The notes beneath the pieces were generated by a model. That model was not told the origin of the DNA. It saw only the letters and a list, made by a program, of their open reading frames with translations, and did not search any database. Source: Terriglobia bacterium (GTDB lineage: Bacteria > Pseudomonadota > Alphaproteobacteria > Acetobacterales > Acetobacteraceae). Taken from it: DNA of 32,108 bases. The position numbers and the translations under genes are program-made. The DNA lies in NCBI GenBank assembly GCA_023511585.1, contig JAIMBF010000031.1, positions 1 through 32,108 of the forward strand, given 5' to 3'. This document shows, piece by piece, positions 22,071-31,950 of the stretch (positions within the stretch are counted from its first letter, which is position 1; each line of letters opens with the position of its first letter).

Positions 22071-22763
22071 TCAGACGCCCAAGTATTCATGCAGTTTTTG
22101 CATATTGGCCGCGATCATAGCATTCGGGATCATGTCTATGATGCGCCCGTTTTCCATGACGTAGTGACGATCCGCCACCCCTGACGCAAAGCGGAAATTT
22201 TGCTCCACGAGCAAAACGGTAAAGCCGCGCTCTTTGATCTCCTGAATCGTTCGCTTGATCTGCTGCACGATAACAGGCGCCAAACCCTCGGTCGGTTCGT
22301 CCAACAACAACAAACGCGCCCCGGTGCGTAGAATCCGAGCAATCGCGAGCATTTGCTGCTCTCCGCCGGAAAGCTTCGTGCCTTGGCTTTTGGCGCGCTC
22401 CTTCAAATTGGGAAACAACGTATAAATGGTTGGAATATCCAAGCCTCCCTGAGCGATAACAGGGGGCAACAAAAGGTTTTCGCTCACCGAAAGAGAAGCA
22501 AAAATGCCGCGCTCCTCCGGGCAAAAGGCAATACCCAATCTGGCGATTTCGTCCGGCCGCAACCCGACTAGCTCATGGCTTTGAAAGCGAATGCTGCCTT
22601 CGCGGCGCGGCACCAATCCCATAATTGCCTTCAAGGTGGTCGTTTTGCCGGCTCCGTTGCGGCCGATCAGTGTCACCACCTCTCCTTCATGGACCTCAAA
22701 ATCTACACCGTGCAAAATATGACTTTCGCCGTACCAGGCATGGAGATTCTTCACTTCAAGCAT
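22071..22763 (-). CDS. livF: ABC transporter ATP-binding protein LivF-like
   Basis: A 230-residue ATPase of the Liv-type importer. Walker A is GRNGAGKTT (34-42), the signature is KLSGGEQQMLAIARIL, Walker B is RLLLLDEPTEGLAP, and the switch histidine is replaced by Gln in LLVEQN, as is usual for LivF. ATG 22763 begins the domain (MLEVKNLHAWYGE) and overlaps the end of livG by eight bases; upstream in-frame codons back to 22817 lie inside livG and are rejected. The two binding proteins follow. Confidence 0.95.
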   Translation of the reverse strand: MLEVKNLHAWYGESHILHGVDFEVHEGEVVTLIGRNGAGKTTTLKAIMGLVPRREGSIRFQSHELVGLRPDEIARLGIAFCPEERGIFASLSVSENLLLPPVIAQGGLDIPTIYTLFPNLKERAKSQGTKLSGGEQQMLAIARILRTGARLLLLDEPTEGLAPVIVQQIKRTIQEIKERGFTVLLVEQNFRFASGVADRHYVMENGRIIDMIPNAMIAANMQKLHEYLGV

Positions 22764-23508
22764 CGGCCGTTCCCAAATATGCAGCCATGACTTCCGGATT
22801 TTTGGAAACCGTCGCATAGTCGCCTTCCGCGAGAACGCGCCCGCGCGTCAGCACGGTGATCGTATCGCAAAGCCCTTCCACGACCGAAAGATTATGCTCC
22901 ACCATCAAAATCGTGCGCCCGGTCCTTATGCGCCGGATCAACGCCACGATACGATCCACATCCTCATGCGCCATACCCGCTGTCGGTTCGTCGAGCAACA
23001 TCATGCGGGGATTCAGCGCCAGCGTTGTAGCAATCTCCAGCGCGCGTTTGCGTCCGTAAGGCAATTCCGCGGCCGGCAAGTCCACATAGTCCGCTAGCCC
23101 CACATCCGCCAAAAGCTCTTTGGCTTCGCCATCAAAACGGCGCAACACCTCTTCGGAACGCCAAAAATCAAAAGAATTACCGCGTTTTCGCTGCAACGCT
23201 ATCCGCACATTCTCCAGCACGCTGAGATGGGGGAAAACCGCCGAGATCTGAAAACTTCGCACCAATCCGAGCCGCGCCACCGAAGCTGGCGCAAACCTGG
23301 TGATGTCACGCCCTTCGTAGTAGATCACCCCGCGTGTCGGTTGTAGAAATTTTGTCAGCAGATTGAAGCAGGTGGTCTTCCCGGCGCCGTTCGGGCCGAT
23401 AAGCGCGTGAATAGTTCCCGCTCGCACTTTCAGGTTAACGTCATCTACCGCGACGAACCCGCGGAACTCTTTGGTAAGCCCCTTGGTTTGCAGGATGATC
23501 TCCGACAC
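22756..23508 (-). CDS. livG: ABC transporter ATP-binding protein LivG-like
   Basis: A 250-residue ATPase and the first importer gene. Walker A is GPNGAGKTT, the signature region is ELPYGRKRALEIATTLA as in other LivG proteins (no LSGGQ), Walker B is MMLLDEPTAGMAHED, and the switch His is in MVEHNLS. The C-terminal extension (GRVLAEGDYATVSKNPEVMAAYLG) is typical. The start is GTG 23508 (protein starting SEIILQTKGLTKEF after Met), preceded by GGGGGAG about eight bases upstream. The open frame runs to 23775 through the GH15 gene end and is not coding there. The GH15 gene ends 73 bases upstream on the same strand; no clear promoter is seen between them, so they may share a transcript. Confidence 0.93.
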   Translation of the reverse strand: MSEIILQTKGLTKEFRGFVAVDDVNLKVRAGTIHALIGPNGAGKTTCFNLLTKFLQPTRGVIYYEGRDITRFAPASVARLGLVRSFQISAVFPHLSVLENVRIALQRKRGNSFDFWRSEEVLRRFDGEAKELLADVGLADYVDLPAAELPYGRKRALEIATTLALNPRMMLLDEPTAGMAHEDVDRIVALIRRIRTGRTILMVEHNLSVVEGLCDTITVLTRGRVLAEGDYATVSKNPEVMAAYLGTADA

Positions 23509-23581
23509 CCGGACGCTCCCCCATTTGCCATGCTGCTCGCCCGCGTGCTTTGCACATCGGAGCCTCGGACGCAAGGCGGTT

Positions 23582-25456
23582 TTAGCGGAAAACATCCGCT
23601 TTTGACGGTGCTTCCGGCGCGCCCGGAACGGGTTTTCGCGTCTCCTCCAACCGAAACGCCGCCCGCACCAGGGCGAGATGGGAAAAACCAAGCGGGAAAT
23701 TGCCGAGTTGCGCCCCGATCGTGGTGTCATACTGTTCGGCAAGCAGGCCGAGATCGTTCGCAAGAGCCAGAACACGGCCGAACAACGCCTCGGCGTCCGC
23801 CACCCGGCCCCGCAGTAGGAGATTCTCCACCAACCAAAAGTTGCAGGGAAGAAACGCGCCTTCTGAATATCCCGCGCCTTCGGCGCTCGCGCGATAGCGG
23901 TGGAGCAACCCGTCCTCCATCAGCGCGCGTTCGATAGCAGCAAGCGTGCCCCGCACGCGGGCATCCTCGGCCGGAAGAAAGCCCACGAGGGGGATCAGCA
24001 AAAGGCTTCCATCCCATGCGGTTGCACCGAAACTCTGCATGAAGCTGTTTTTCCGCGCATCGAAGCCGCGCTCGCAGACAAGCGCGTGAATGCGCGTGCG
24101 CAGCCTTCGCCACGCGGCAGGCGGTGTGGTTCCACACAAGGCCGCCAAGCGCAATGCGCGGTCGAAGGCAAACCACGCCATGACCTTTGAAGAGGTGTAA
24201 TGGCGTAGGCGCCCGCGCAGCTCCCAGATCCCGGAATCCGGCTGATCCCAGACCTCTGCAAGGCGGCCGGCGAGCCCGGAAGCGAGCCGCCAGGCAACCG
24301 GCAGCGGACAGAGCCGGCGGGCCGCAGCCTCGTAGAGCGTTGCTATCACCTCGCCGAACACGTCCAGCTGAACCTGCTCCGAAGCCGCGTTCCCCACGCG
24401 CACCGGCCTCGAACCCCGATAACCCGGGAGCCATGGCAGCTCCCGCTCGGCAAGCCAGCGTTCCCCAGCGATCCCATACATGATCTGCAGCTGGCTTATG
24501 CGCCCGGCCAGGCTCCGTTCCAACCATCGAATCCAGGCCTCCGTCTCTTCCGCATAGCCCGCCTCCATCAAGGCCTGCATCGCGAAAGCGGCATCGCGCA
24601 ACCAACAAAACCGGTAATCCCAGTTTCGCGTTCCCCCGAGCACGATGGGCAAGGAAGTGGTCGGCGCGGCAAGAGCGGCCCCCGTCGGCGCGTAGATCAG
24701 CGCTTTCAGTACCAGCAAGGAGCGCACAACCATATCCCGCCAAGGGCCTTGATAGCGTGCGCGCGCCGCCCACGCGCGCCAAAACCTCTCTGTGCGCGCC
24801 TCCTCGATTGTCGCTTCCAAGGGCGGCGGAGCCGTCAAGTGGGATGCCTGGTAGCTTGCCACAAAGCTCTGTATTTCTCCCGCCGCGACCACGAAATCGG
24901 CCTGCAGGGCTCCTCGCTTTTCGTGCAGGAGAAGCGGGCCGCGCAAGACGATTTGGTCCGGCCCCGCCACGGCTGTCATACCGCTTCCGTCCCCGCATGG
25001 TACCAACCGGGGAATGGTTCGCCCGTAATCGAATCGCGGGGCGAAGAGAAACCGCATACGAACGTGCCCCGATTGCCCCTTCACACGTCGCACCACCGAG
25101 GAAAAACCCTGCCCGATCGGCATAAAGTCAGAAAGGGCAACCGAGCCTGTTGCGGTCTCGAAGATCGTCTCAAGAATCATGGTCTCCGGACGGTAGCGTC
25201 GTTGCACGCGGAGAACGTCTTGCGTCGGCCGAATGCTCCAGCTGCCATGCTCGGGCGTGCCCAGCAAGGCCGCAAAGCAGGCAGGGCTGTCAAAACGCGG
25301 CCAGCAGAGCCAGTCCAGCGAGCCGTCGCGATGCACGAGGCCGGCGCTTAAGCCGTCTCCGATTAGCGCGTAATCCTCTATGCGGCGCGTGCCGGTCCGC
25401 ACCGCCCGTGCAGCGTTCGGCGTCATTCCCGGGGCTGCTGTGCTCTGCATCGTCAT
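23582..25456 (-). CDS. Glycoside hydrolase family 15 protein (glucoamylase/trehalase-like)
   Basis: A 624-residue enzyme of the bacterial GH15 type. Residues about 25-250 form the N-terminal beta-sandwich (IEDYALIGDGLSAGLVHRDGS is the classic start). The (alpha/alpha)6 catalytic barrel follows, with GTRNWDYRFCWLRDAAF (275-291), GIWELRGRLRHYTSSKVMAW (409-428, catalytic acid probably E412), YSEGAFLPCNFWLVENL (530-546) and LAEQYDTTIGAQLGNFPLGFSHLAL (second catalytic Glu probably E574). ATG 25456 follows GAAGGAG, with a possible second Met two codons in. No signal peptide, so the enzyme acts in the cytoplasm, probably on trehalose or malto-oligosaccharides. Trehalase and glucoamylase cannot be separated by eye. 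It is divergent from the helicase gene. Confidence 0.93.
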   Translation of the reverse strand: MTMQSTAAPGMTPNAARAVRTGTRRIEDYALIGDGLSAGLVHRDGSLDWLCWPRFDSPACFAALLGTPEHGSWSIRPTQDVLRVQRRYRPETMILETIFETATGSVALSDFMPIGQGFSSVVRRVKGQSGHVRMRFLFAPRFDYGRTIPRLVPCGDGSGMTAVAGPDQIVLRGPLLLHEKRGALQADFVVAAGEIQSFVASYQASHLTAPPPLEATIEEARTERFWRAWAARARYQGPWRDMVVRSLLVLKALIYAPTGAALAAPTTSLPIVLGGTRNWDYRFCWLRDAAFAMQALMEAGYAEETEAWIRWLERSLAGRISQLQIMYGIAGERWLAERELPWLPGYRGSRPVRVGNAASEQVQLDVFGEVIATLYEAAARRLCPLPVAWRLASGLAGRLAEVWDQPDSGIWELRGRLRHYTSSKVMAWFAFDRALRLAALCGTTPPAAWRRLRTRIHALVCERGFDARKNSFMQSFGATAWDGSLLLIPLVGFLPAEDARVRGTLAAIERALMEDGLLHRYRASAEGAGYSEGAFLPCNFWLVENLLLRGRVADAEALFGRVLALANDLGLLAEQYDTTIGAQLGNFPLGFSHLALVRAAFRLEETRKPVPGAPEAPSKADVFR

Positions 25457-25521
25457 GGCTGCTCCTTCGGCTGCGGCCGCGCTCTTCTCTTTTCGGAAAG
25501 ACAGCCCAGAGCATACGACAC

Positions 25522-25550
25522 TTGACATTCCTCCCTCGCGTTCACATACC
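25522..25550 (+). promoter_or_regulatory. Candidate promoter for the helicase/gcdH unit
   Basis: A perfect TTGACA (25522-25527) with, after 17 bases, CATACC (25545-25550), a weak -10. Transcription would begin near 25557, giving a leader of about 60 bases to GTG 25619. No other promoter-like element was seen in the 162-base divergent gap. Confidence 0.4.
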
Positions 25551-25618
25551 GCATAGCAGTCGCGAGTCACGCGCCTCTGCGGCACAGTTCTGAAAGTGCC
25601 GGCAACTGAAAGTATCCC

Positions 25619-27139
25619 GTGTCTGAAATTTTTGATCTGATCGAATCCTCCACAAACCCCATCGACCCTGCTCCAGCGGCTTTTGCATCCGGCGATGAAG
25701 CGCCGCGCCTCGGCTTCGCGGATTTGGGGCTTTCAGAACCGATCCTGAAAGCCGTCGCAGAAAAGGGCTACCGATCCCCCACCCCGGTCCAAGAGCAGGC
25801 AATCCCCGTGATTCTCCGCGGGCAGGACGTTCTCGGCTGTGCCCAAACCGGCACGGGCAAAACCGCGGGCTTTATCCTGCCGATGTTGGATATTTTGGCT
25901 AACGCGCGCGCCCGTGCGCGCATGCCGCGCGGTTTGATCCTGGAGCCGACGCGTGAGCTCGCCCTGCAAGTTGCCGAAAATTTCGTGAGCTACGGCAAAT
26001 ATCTTCGCCTTTCGCATACGCTAATCATCGGCGGCGAGAGCATGGCCGAACAGCGCGAGGCCTTGGCCCGCGGTGTCGATGTGGTGATTGCCACCCCGGG
26101 GCGGCTTTTGGATATTTTTGAGCGTGGCGGCCTGCTTTTGACCGATGTGCGCATATTGGTCATCGATGAAGCGGACCGCATGCTGGATATGGGGTTCATC
26201 CCGGAAGTGGGGCGCATTGTTGGGCTCTTGCTACGATGGCGGCAAACGCTTCTCTTCAGCGCCACGATGGCGCCGGAAATCCGCAAACTCGCCGATACAT
26301 TCCTGGAAAATCCGAGAGAAATCATCGTTGCGCCGCCCGCTTCCGTCGCAAGCACCATCCACGAAGGTTTGGTGCTGGTGACCGAGCAGGATAAGCGGGA
26401 GGCCTTACGCCGGCTGATCCAATCGGAAGACGTGCAGAACGCACTCATCTTCTGCAATCGCAAGCGCGACGTGGATATTCTCTCCCGCTCCTTGGTCCGG
26501 CACGGCTTTCGCGCCGGCGCGCTGCACGGGGATATGGCGCAATCCGCCCGCTTTGCTACCATGGAAAAGTTCCGATCGGGCGAGATCCAGCTCTTGGTAT
26601 GCAGCGACGTTGCCGCCCGCGGGCTTGATATCACGGGGCTTTCGCACGTCTTCAATTTCGACGTCCCCCACCATGCCGAGGATTACGTGCACCGGATCGG
26701 TCGCACGGGCCGGGCGGGTCGAGAAGGCCGTGCCTTTACACTGGCAACGCCGACCGAGCGGCTTGCGGTGGAAGCCATCGAAGCCCTGATCGGTCATGCC
26801 ATCCCTCGCATTCGTATTCCCGGGCTGGAAGAAGTGACCTGGGCCGAGCCCGCTGCCACCAAACCGAAGCGCGGGCGGGGCGGCACTCGGCAAAGCGCAA
26901 CAGAGAACCGTTCGGCAAGCAAGAAAATGCCACGTGCGGCCGAAACGGCAAAGCCCGAAGCCCGCAAAGCTCCAGACACCGTCAAACCGACGCGGAAAGA
27001 GCAATCCTCCCTGGCCAGAGCCGAAGCTCCGGTGGTCGGCTTCGGCGATAACATCCCTGCTTTTATGCGTATCCCGGCACGTCCCAATCGCGGCATCGGT
27101 GCATTCCCCTCGGATCAACGAAAGGAGAGCCCCCAATGA
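25619..27139 (+). CDS. DEAD-box ATP-dependent RNA helicase (RhlE-like)
   Basis: A 506-residue RNA helicase that unwinds or remodels RNA with ATP, in the ribosome-assembly or RNA-decay pathways. Q motif: [20 protein letters not shown] and the Gln at 58 ([10 protein letters not shown]). Walker A AQTGTGKT (75-82), Ia PTRELALQ, Ib TPGRLLD, DEAD at 183-186, SAT at 215-217, then [21 protein letters not shown] and HRIGRTGR (359-366). The last 100 residues are a basic, low-complexity tail ([12 protein letters not shown] and similar), typical of RhlE proteins. The start is GTG 25619 with no good ribosome site; the Q motif requires a start upstream of residue 32. The stop overlaps the gcdH start (ATGA). 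Confidence 0.95.
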   Translation: MSEIFDLIESSTNPIDPAPAAFASGDEAPRLGFADLGLSEPILKAVAEKGYRSPTPVQEQAIPVILRGQDVLGCAQTGTGKTAGFILPMLDILANARARARMPRGLILEPTRELALQVAENFVSYGKYLRLSHTLIIGGESMAEQREALARGVDVVIATPGRLLDIFERGGLLLTDVRILVIDEADRMLDMGFIPEVGRIVGLLLRWRQTLLFSATMAPEIRKLADTFLENPREIIVAPPASVASTIHEGLVLVTEQDKREALRRLIQSEDVQNALIFCNRKRDVDILSRSLVRHGFRAGALHGDMAQSARFATMEKFRSGEIQLLVCSDVAARGLDITGLSHVFNFDVPHHAEDYVHRIGRTGRAGREGRAFTLATPTERLAVEAIEALIGHAIPRIRIPGLEEVTWAEPAATKPKRGRGGTRQSATENRSASKKMPRAAETAKPEARKAPDTVKPTRKEQSSLARAEAPVVGFGDNIPAFMRIPARPNRGIGAFPSDQRKESPQ

Positions 27140-28359
27140 GTCTGCCTATCGCATCTGTTTCCAAAACCGCGGATGCGCAGCGAAGCAGAGCCTCTTTTCA
27201 ATGGGATGATCCGTTGTTGCTGGAGCAGCAGCTGAACGAGGAAGAACGCGCGATCCGCGATGCCGCGCGGAGCTATTGCCAGGAGAGACTCTTCCCGCGG
27301 ATTTTGGAAGCCAATCGCCACGAGCGGTTTGATCGGGAAATCTTGAACGAAATGGGCGCCATGGGTTTCCTGGGCGCCACCCTCACCGGTTACGGCTGTG
27401 CCGGCGTCAACCATGTCTCGTACGGGTTGATCGCGCGCGAAATCGAACGCGTCGATTCCGGCTATCGCAGCGCGTTTTCGGTGCAGTCCTCGCTGGTGAT
27501 GTTCCCGATTTACGAATTTGGCTCCGAGGAGCAACGCCAGCGGTATCTTCCCAAACTCCGAAGCGGGGAATTCGTCGGCTGCTTCGGCCTGACCGAACCC
27601 GATGCCGGCTCCGACCCGGGTGCAATGCGCAGCCGCGCACGGCGCACGGACGGCGGTTTTATTCTGAACGGCACAAAAACCTGGATCAGCAACTCGCCGA
27701 TCGCCGATGTCTTTCTGGTTTGGGCCAAGGACGACGAAGGGGAAATCCGCGGTTTTCTGTTGGAGCGCGGCATGGCGGGGCTGTCTGCCCCGAAGATTGA
27801 AGGCAAGTTCGCGCTTCGCGCCAGCATCACCGGCATGATTATGATGGCCGACGTCTTCGTGCCCGATGCCAATGTCTTGCCCGGGGTTAAAGGCCTGAAG
27901 GGTCCGTTCTCCTGCTTAAATAAAGCGCGCTACACCATCGCCTGGGGAGCGCTCGGAGCCGCGGAATACTGCTGGCACGCGGCGCGCAACTACGTGCTCA
28001 CGCGCCGGATGTTCGGTCGGCCCCTGGCGGCCACTCAGCTTATTCAGAAGAAGCTCGCCGATATGCAGACCGAAATCGCCATCGGTTTGCAAGCGGTGCT
28101 GCGGCTGGGGCGGTTGATGGATAGCGGCGAAGCCGCGCCGGAAATGATCTCCATGCTGAAGCGCAATTCCTGCGGGAAGGCCTTGGAGATCGCGCGCATG
28201 GCACGCGACATGCACGGCGGCAACGGCATTGCCGATGAATACCACGTGATCCGCCATGTGATGAACCTGGAAGCGGTGAACACCTACGAAGGCACGCATG
28301 ATGTGCACGCGCTGATCCTCGGCCGCGCGCAGACCGGCATTTCCGCTTTCGGCGGGTGA
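27136..28359 (+). CDS. gcdH: Glutaryl-CoA dehydrogenase
   Basis: A 407-residue acyl-CoA dehydrogenase of the glutaryl-CoA type, which oxidises and decarboxylates glutaryl-CoA to crotonyl-CoA using FAD in lysine/tryptophan or benzoate breakdown. Family features are [19 protein letters not shown], the FAD-binding [30 protein letters not shown], and the catalytic base E385 in [41 protein letters not shown] and [26 protein letters not shown] are further diagnostic. Its ATG overlaps the helicase stop, which is an unusual partner. AAAGGAGAG lies upstream within the helicase end. No CoA-transferase or electron-transfer flavoprotein genes are adjacent, so the electron acceptor is encoded elsewhere. 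Confidence 0.96.
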   Translation: MSLPIASVSKTADAQRSRASFQWDDPLLLEQQLNEEERAIRDAARSYCQERLFPRILEANRHERFDREILNEMGAMGFLGATLTGYGCAGVNHVSYGLIAREIERVDSGYRSAFSVQSSLVMFPIYEFGSEEQRQRYLPKLRSGEFVGCFGLTEPDAGSDPGAMRSRARRTDGGFILNGTKTWISNSPIADVFLVWAKDDEGEIRGFLLERGMAGLSAPKIEGKFALRASITGMIMMADVFVPDANVLPGVKGLKGPFSCLNKARYTIAWGALGAAEYCWHAARNYVLTRRMFGRPLAATQLIQKKLADMQTEIAIGLQAVLRLGRLMDSGEAAPEMISMLKRNSCGKALEIARMARDMHGGNGIADEYHVIRHVMNLEAVNTYEGTHDVHALILGRAQTGISAFGG

Positions 28360-28385
28360 GAGCCGAAACACGGGGAATTGCGGGC

Positions 28386-28856
28386 TTAAAGCTGCGAAAA
28401 CCAAAGCACTCCGCCGAAGAGATTCGGCCAAACCAGGCTCAGAAGCCAAAGCGCAGCGGCAGCAAGCACACCTGCCGCTAAATCATCGCCCATGACACCA
28501 AGCGCGTGCTCGTATCGGTCAAGCCAGGACAGCGGTGGAGGTTTCAGAATATCGAACAGCCGAAACAAAAGAAAAGCGGCGATCAGCGCCGGCCATGCCG
28601 GGCGAGCAAGCGGCAAAAGCGCCACGAACTGGCCGGCAATTTCATCAATCACCACATAGCCGGGATCGCCGATGGGGCCTAACACTCGGAGGGCGGCAAA
28701 TCCCAAACCGATGGCAAGGACAATCCCAACAGGCAGCGCGAAAGGGGAAAGCCAAAGCAAAAAGGCGCCGAGCAAAAGTGCAACCAGGCTTGCCAAGGTG
28801 CCGGGCGCGAAGGGAGCAAAGCCGAGGCCGAATCCGCTCGCCAATAATTTTGCCAT
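28386..28856 (-). CDS. pgpA: Phosphatidylglycerophosphatase A
   Basis: A 156-residue membrane enzyme that removes the phosphate from phosphatidylglycerophosphate. The N-terminal GFGLGFAPFAPGTLASL and the DPGYVVIDEIAGQFVAL motif with its acidic residues are the PgpA hallmarks, with about four membrane segments. The final LDRYEHALGVMGDDLAAGVLAA is also characteristic. ATG 28856 is used; a GTG at 28871 is a possible alternative and neither has a clear ribosome site. It is convergent with gcdH and lies downstream of the transglycosylase on the same strand, about 120 bases away. Confidence 0.92.
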   Translation of the reverse strand: MAKLLASGFGLGFAPFAPGTLASLVALLLGAFLLWLSPFALPVGIVLAIGLGFAALRVLGPIGDPGYVVIDEIAGQFVALLPLARPAWPALIAAFLLFRLFDILKPPPLSWLDRYEHALGVMGDDLAAGVLAAAALWLLSLVWPNLFGGVLWFSQL

Positions 28857-28975
28857 TGCGTTCGCTTGCACAAGAACAAAGGGATCAAAAACCGTTTACG
28901 GCTTATCGGCGCGCGGTTTCCGCAAAGATCAGACACCATCTCAGGGTAGCCGGCTCTCTGCCGCGCCGCGATCCG

Positions 28976-30922
28976 TCACGAAGGCCGCCAGGGCGTGAGC
29001 GGATAAGGCCGCGCCTCGTGCAATTTGGCCCGATAAATGGCGATGTTTTCGATCACGCGCTGGACGTAATTGCGCGTCTCGCCGAACGGGATACGCTCGA
29101 TCCAATCGATCATATCGATTTCCTTCACGCGCGGGTCGCCGTATTGAGAAATCCATCTCCGCACATTCGTGGGGCCGGCATTGTAAGCGGCCAGAGCCAG
29201 CGGCAGCGAATCGTCGAACCGTTCCAGCAATTTCTGCAAATATGCGGTTCCGAGGCGTGTGTTGTATTGGGCATCGGTGGTCAGCGCCACTTCCGAAACG
29301 CGGGCGCCCAACTCGCGTGCCACCCCGGCAGCCGTGCTGGGCAGAAGTTGCATCAAACCCCGTGCCCCGGACGGGCTCAGCGCCCCGGAATCAAAGCTGC
29401 TTTCCTGGCGGATCAGGCCCAAAACCACCGCGCGGGGGGCAGCGCCGTCGGCAACCTCCGCCGCAATCGGCCAGCCGGAGTCCGGCAGTATCACCCCCTC
29501 ACGCCCGGCGAACCGAGCCGCCATCACCGCCTGGTCCGGCAGGCCCAAAGCCAGCGCTAGGTGCGCCACCATGGCGCGCTCGGCATCATCCGTTACCAGC
29601 GTGGCAAGATCAGCCAGGAAGACGCGCGCGCGCCTCGGCTCCCCCCAAGCCACCAAGAGCGCTGCGGCGCGCGCCACCTCATGGGCTGCGAAAGCATAGG
29701 CCTGGGCCGGCTGCCAACCGGGATCATGCAGCGCCAAAATTCGCGCATTCAGCTGCTCCGGCCCTTCCCCCAAAGCCAAGGCCGCAAGCTGGCCGTAAAA
29801 CGTCGTCGGATACGCCGCGGCTTGCGTCAGCTCGCTCCGGGTCGCGGCCGGATCGTGCATGGAAGCCGCCGCGCGCGCCAGCCAATAATGCGCCCGCGCC
29901 TGGGTGATGACGGCACGGGAGCTTCGCGCCAAAGCCAGGAAATGCTCTCTCGCTCGCTTCGGGTCGGAGAGGCGGGAAAGCGCAATGTAGCCGGCCAGAA
30001 AGCTCGCATCGGCCGCCTGCTCGCCGTTTGCCGGATGCGCCCCGGCGGCGAGCGCATAGGCACCCTCGGCTTGCCCGGCATCCAGCAGGCTGCGCGCCAG
30101 GCGCTCGCGCTCCGGCCAGAAAGCCCGGCGCCGAGCGCCTGTCTGCTCTTTGCTCTCGGCCAGCGCGCCGGCGGATTTCCAAAGCGCAAGGGCGGCGTCC
30201 AACTGCCCGGTCCGGCGCAGATAGCGCACGGCATCAAGGAACAGCCCGGGATCGGACTTTTCGTCGGTCGAAAGAGCCGAAAGAGCGCTCGCCGCGGACG
30301 GATCATCGCGGATCAAGGCCAGGCGAATCAGTGCCAGCCGTCGCGCCGCGCCGCTTAAGCGCGCCGCTTGGCGGGCAGCCGCATCCGGGTGGTGCTCGGC
30401 AAGTCGATCGAACCGCTTTTCTTCGTCCGCTTCTCGCAACACGCCGGACCAGCGCTGGAGAAAGGCCGCCTGGTGGCTAGGATCATCGATACCCGCGGCC
30501 CATGCCGCCCGCGCCGCCTCCGCCGCCGCTTGGGCATGCCCCAGATCGGCCAAGGCCTCGGCACAACGTGCGAGAGCCAAAGCCGCCGCCGGTTTGATGT
30601 GCGCGCACAGGTCTGCCGCTTCCGTCTCATCCGGCGTGGCGGCCAGCGCGTCATCCCGCCGTGCCGCCAATTCGGCCTGCTGCGGCCAATCGGGATTGAC
30701 CGCCATGAAATCCGCAATCTCCTTGGCGCTCGCGGCACCGGGCGTCAACAACCGATAATACGTCACCAGCTTGGCTGCTACGGGATCGGCATATTGGCCG
30801 GCAAGTTCCGACGCCAAAGCCCATTGGTTCGCGTGCACCGCGCTCATCACGTCTTGGGCAGACGCCGGAAGAGCGGAAAACAGACTGATCATCGCAACCG
30901 CGAAGGGGTGCCAAAAACGCAT
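28976..30922 (-). CDS. slt: Soluble lytic murein transglycosylase
   Basis: A 648-residue periplasmic enzyme that cleaves peptidoglycan to 1,6-anhydro muropeptides. A signal peptide ends at ALPASA (residues about 17-22). Residues about 25-480 form an Ala-rich superhelical (U-shaped) domain with many paired helices. The catalytic SLT domain follows, with IRQESSFD (catalytic E507), SPSGARGLMQLLPSTA and LALAAYNAGPTNVRRW. Length is like E. coli Slt70. ATG 30922 is preceded by AAAGGGA at a longish distance; the frame upstream to 30961 is not needed. It is divergent from dapA, an arrangement which, with smpB behind, I recall as common in Rhodospirillales. Confidence 0.95.
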   Translation of the reverse strand: MRFWHPFAVAMISLFSALPASAQDVMSAVHANQWALASELAGQYADPVAAKLVTYYRLLTPGAASAKEIADFMAVNPDWPQQAELAARRDDALAATPDETEAADLCAHIKPAAALALARCAEALADLGHAQAAAEAARAAWAAGIDDPSHQAAFLQRWSGVLREADEEKRFDRLAEHHPDAAARQAARLSGAARRLALIRLALIRDDPSAASALSALSTDEKSDPGLFLDAVRYLRRTGQLDAALALWKSAGALAESKEQTGARRRAFWPERERLARSLLDAGQAEGAYALAAGAHPANGEQAADASFLAGYIALSRLSDPKRAREHFLALARSSRAVITQARAHYWLARAAASMHDPAATRSELTQAAAYPTTFYGQLAALALGEGPEQLNARILALHDPGWQPAQAYAFAAHEVARAAALLVAWGEPRRARVFLADLATLVTDDAERAMVAHLALALGLPDQAVMAARFAGREGVILPDSGWPIAAEVADGAAPRAVVLGLIRQESSFDSGALSPSGARGLMQLLPSTAAGVARELGARVSEVALTTDAQYNTRLGTAYLQKLLERFDDSLPLALAAYNAGPTNVRRWISQYGDPRVKEIDMIDWIERIPFGETRNYVQRVIENIAIYRAKLHEARPYPLTPWRPS

Positions 30923-31067
30923 GGGCTCGATCCCTTTCCCAGACGCAGCCGGCTTTAGCATGAAACGGCCTTGCTGTGCATCCCGTTTGCGACGTAAGCT
31001 ATGGTCTTAAAAATCGCGAAGGAAGGCTCACCCTCCTCGCTTGCTCTCACCATTCGAGATAAAGACC

Positions 31068-31946
31068 ATGTTCCAAGGATCGTTCGTCGCCCTCATTACT
31101 CCCTTCGATAAAAACGGCAAGGTGGATGAGGCTGCCTTCGCCCGCTTTGTGGAGTGGCAGATCCGCGAGGGCACGCACGGGCTTGTGCCGACGGGCACCA
31201 CGGGCGAATCCCCCACCTTAAGCCATGCCGAACACAAACGCGTTGTGGAGATTGCGATCGAGGTGGCGCACCGGCGCGTGCCGGTGATCGCCGGCACCGG
31301 CTCCAATTCCACGGAAGAGGCGATCGACCTGACTCGGCACGCGAAGAAAGCGGGCGCCGATGCGGCGCTGATCGTGACCCCCTACTACAACAAACCCACG
31401 CAGGAAGGGCTTTACCTTCATTTCAAAGCCATTGCCGATGCGGTGGACCTCCCCATCATTATTTACAACATCCCTTCGCGCTGTGTCATTGACATGAGCG
31501 TGGAAACCATGGCGCGGCTTGCCAAACACCCGAACATCGTCGGCGTGAAGGATGCCACGGCCAACCTCACCCGGCCCCAGCATGTCCGCCGCGCGTGCGG
31601 GCCAGATTTTTGTCAGCTTTCAGGAGAGGATCACACCGCCCTGACATTCCTCGCCGCCGGCGGCCATGGCTGCATCAGCGTCACCGCCAACGTGGCGCCG
31701 AGGCTCTGCAAAGAGCTTCACGAAGCCTGGCAGCAAGGCCGCGTGAAAGACGCCGTGGCTATTCAAGACCGGTTGCTGCCGCTGCACGATGCGATGTTCG
31801 CAGAAACCAGTCCGGCGCCGGTCAAATACGCCGCGAGCCTTTTGGGGCTCGCTTTGGAAACCTGCCGGCTGCCGCTCGCGCCCCTGAGCGAGGCGACGCG
31901 CAACAAGGTCCGCGCCGCGATGACCGAGGTCGGTTTGTTAAACTAA
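31068..31946 (+). CDS. dapA: 4-hydroxy-tetrahydrodipicolinate synthase
   Basis: A 292-residue class I aldolase-fold enzyme that condenses pyruvate and aspartate semialdehyde in lysine and diaminopimelate synthesis. The key residues fall on the E. coli numbering: T44-T45 in GTTGES, Y107 in PYYNKP, Y133 in IIYNIPSR, R138 and Schiff-base K161 in VGVKDAT. The start is ATG 31068; the in-frame TTG at 31041 is less likely. A GAGA element lies nine bases upstream, a weak ribosome site. smpB starts four bases after the stop codon, so the two genes are probably co-transcribed. No clear promoter was recognised in the 145-base gap to slt. Confidence 0.97.
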   Translation: MFQGSFVALITPFDKNGKVDEAAFARFVEWQIREGTHGLVPTGTTGESPTLSHAEHKRVVEIAIEVAHRRVPVIAGTGSNSTEEAIDLTRHAKKAGADAALIVTPYYNKPTQEGLYLHFKAIADAVDLPIIIYNIPSRCVIDMSVETMARLAKHPNIVGVKDATANLTRPQHVRRACGPDFCQLSGEDHTALTFLAAGGHGCISVTANVAPRLCKELHEAWQQGRVKDAVAIQDRLLPLHDAMFAETSPAPVKYAASLLGLALETCRLPLAPLSEATRNKVRAAMTEVGLLN

Positions 31947-31950
31947 TCCG

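Noticed and set aside
23727-24998. 423-codon minus-strand open frame inside the GH15 gene
   Set aside because: Another frame of the same strand holds all GH15 motifs; this one is Gly/Arg/Ala-rich shadow sequence.
28535-29560. 341-codon plus-strand open frame opposite pgpA and slt
   Set aside because: It spans the junction of two well-supported minus-strand genes and has Arg/Pro/Gln-rich shadow composition.
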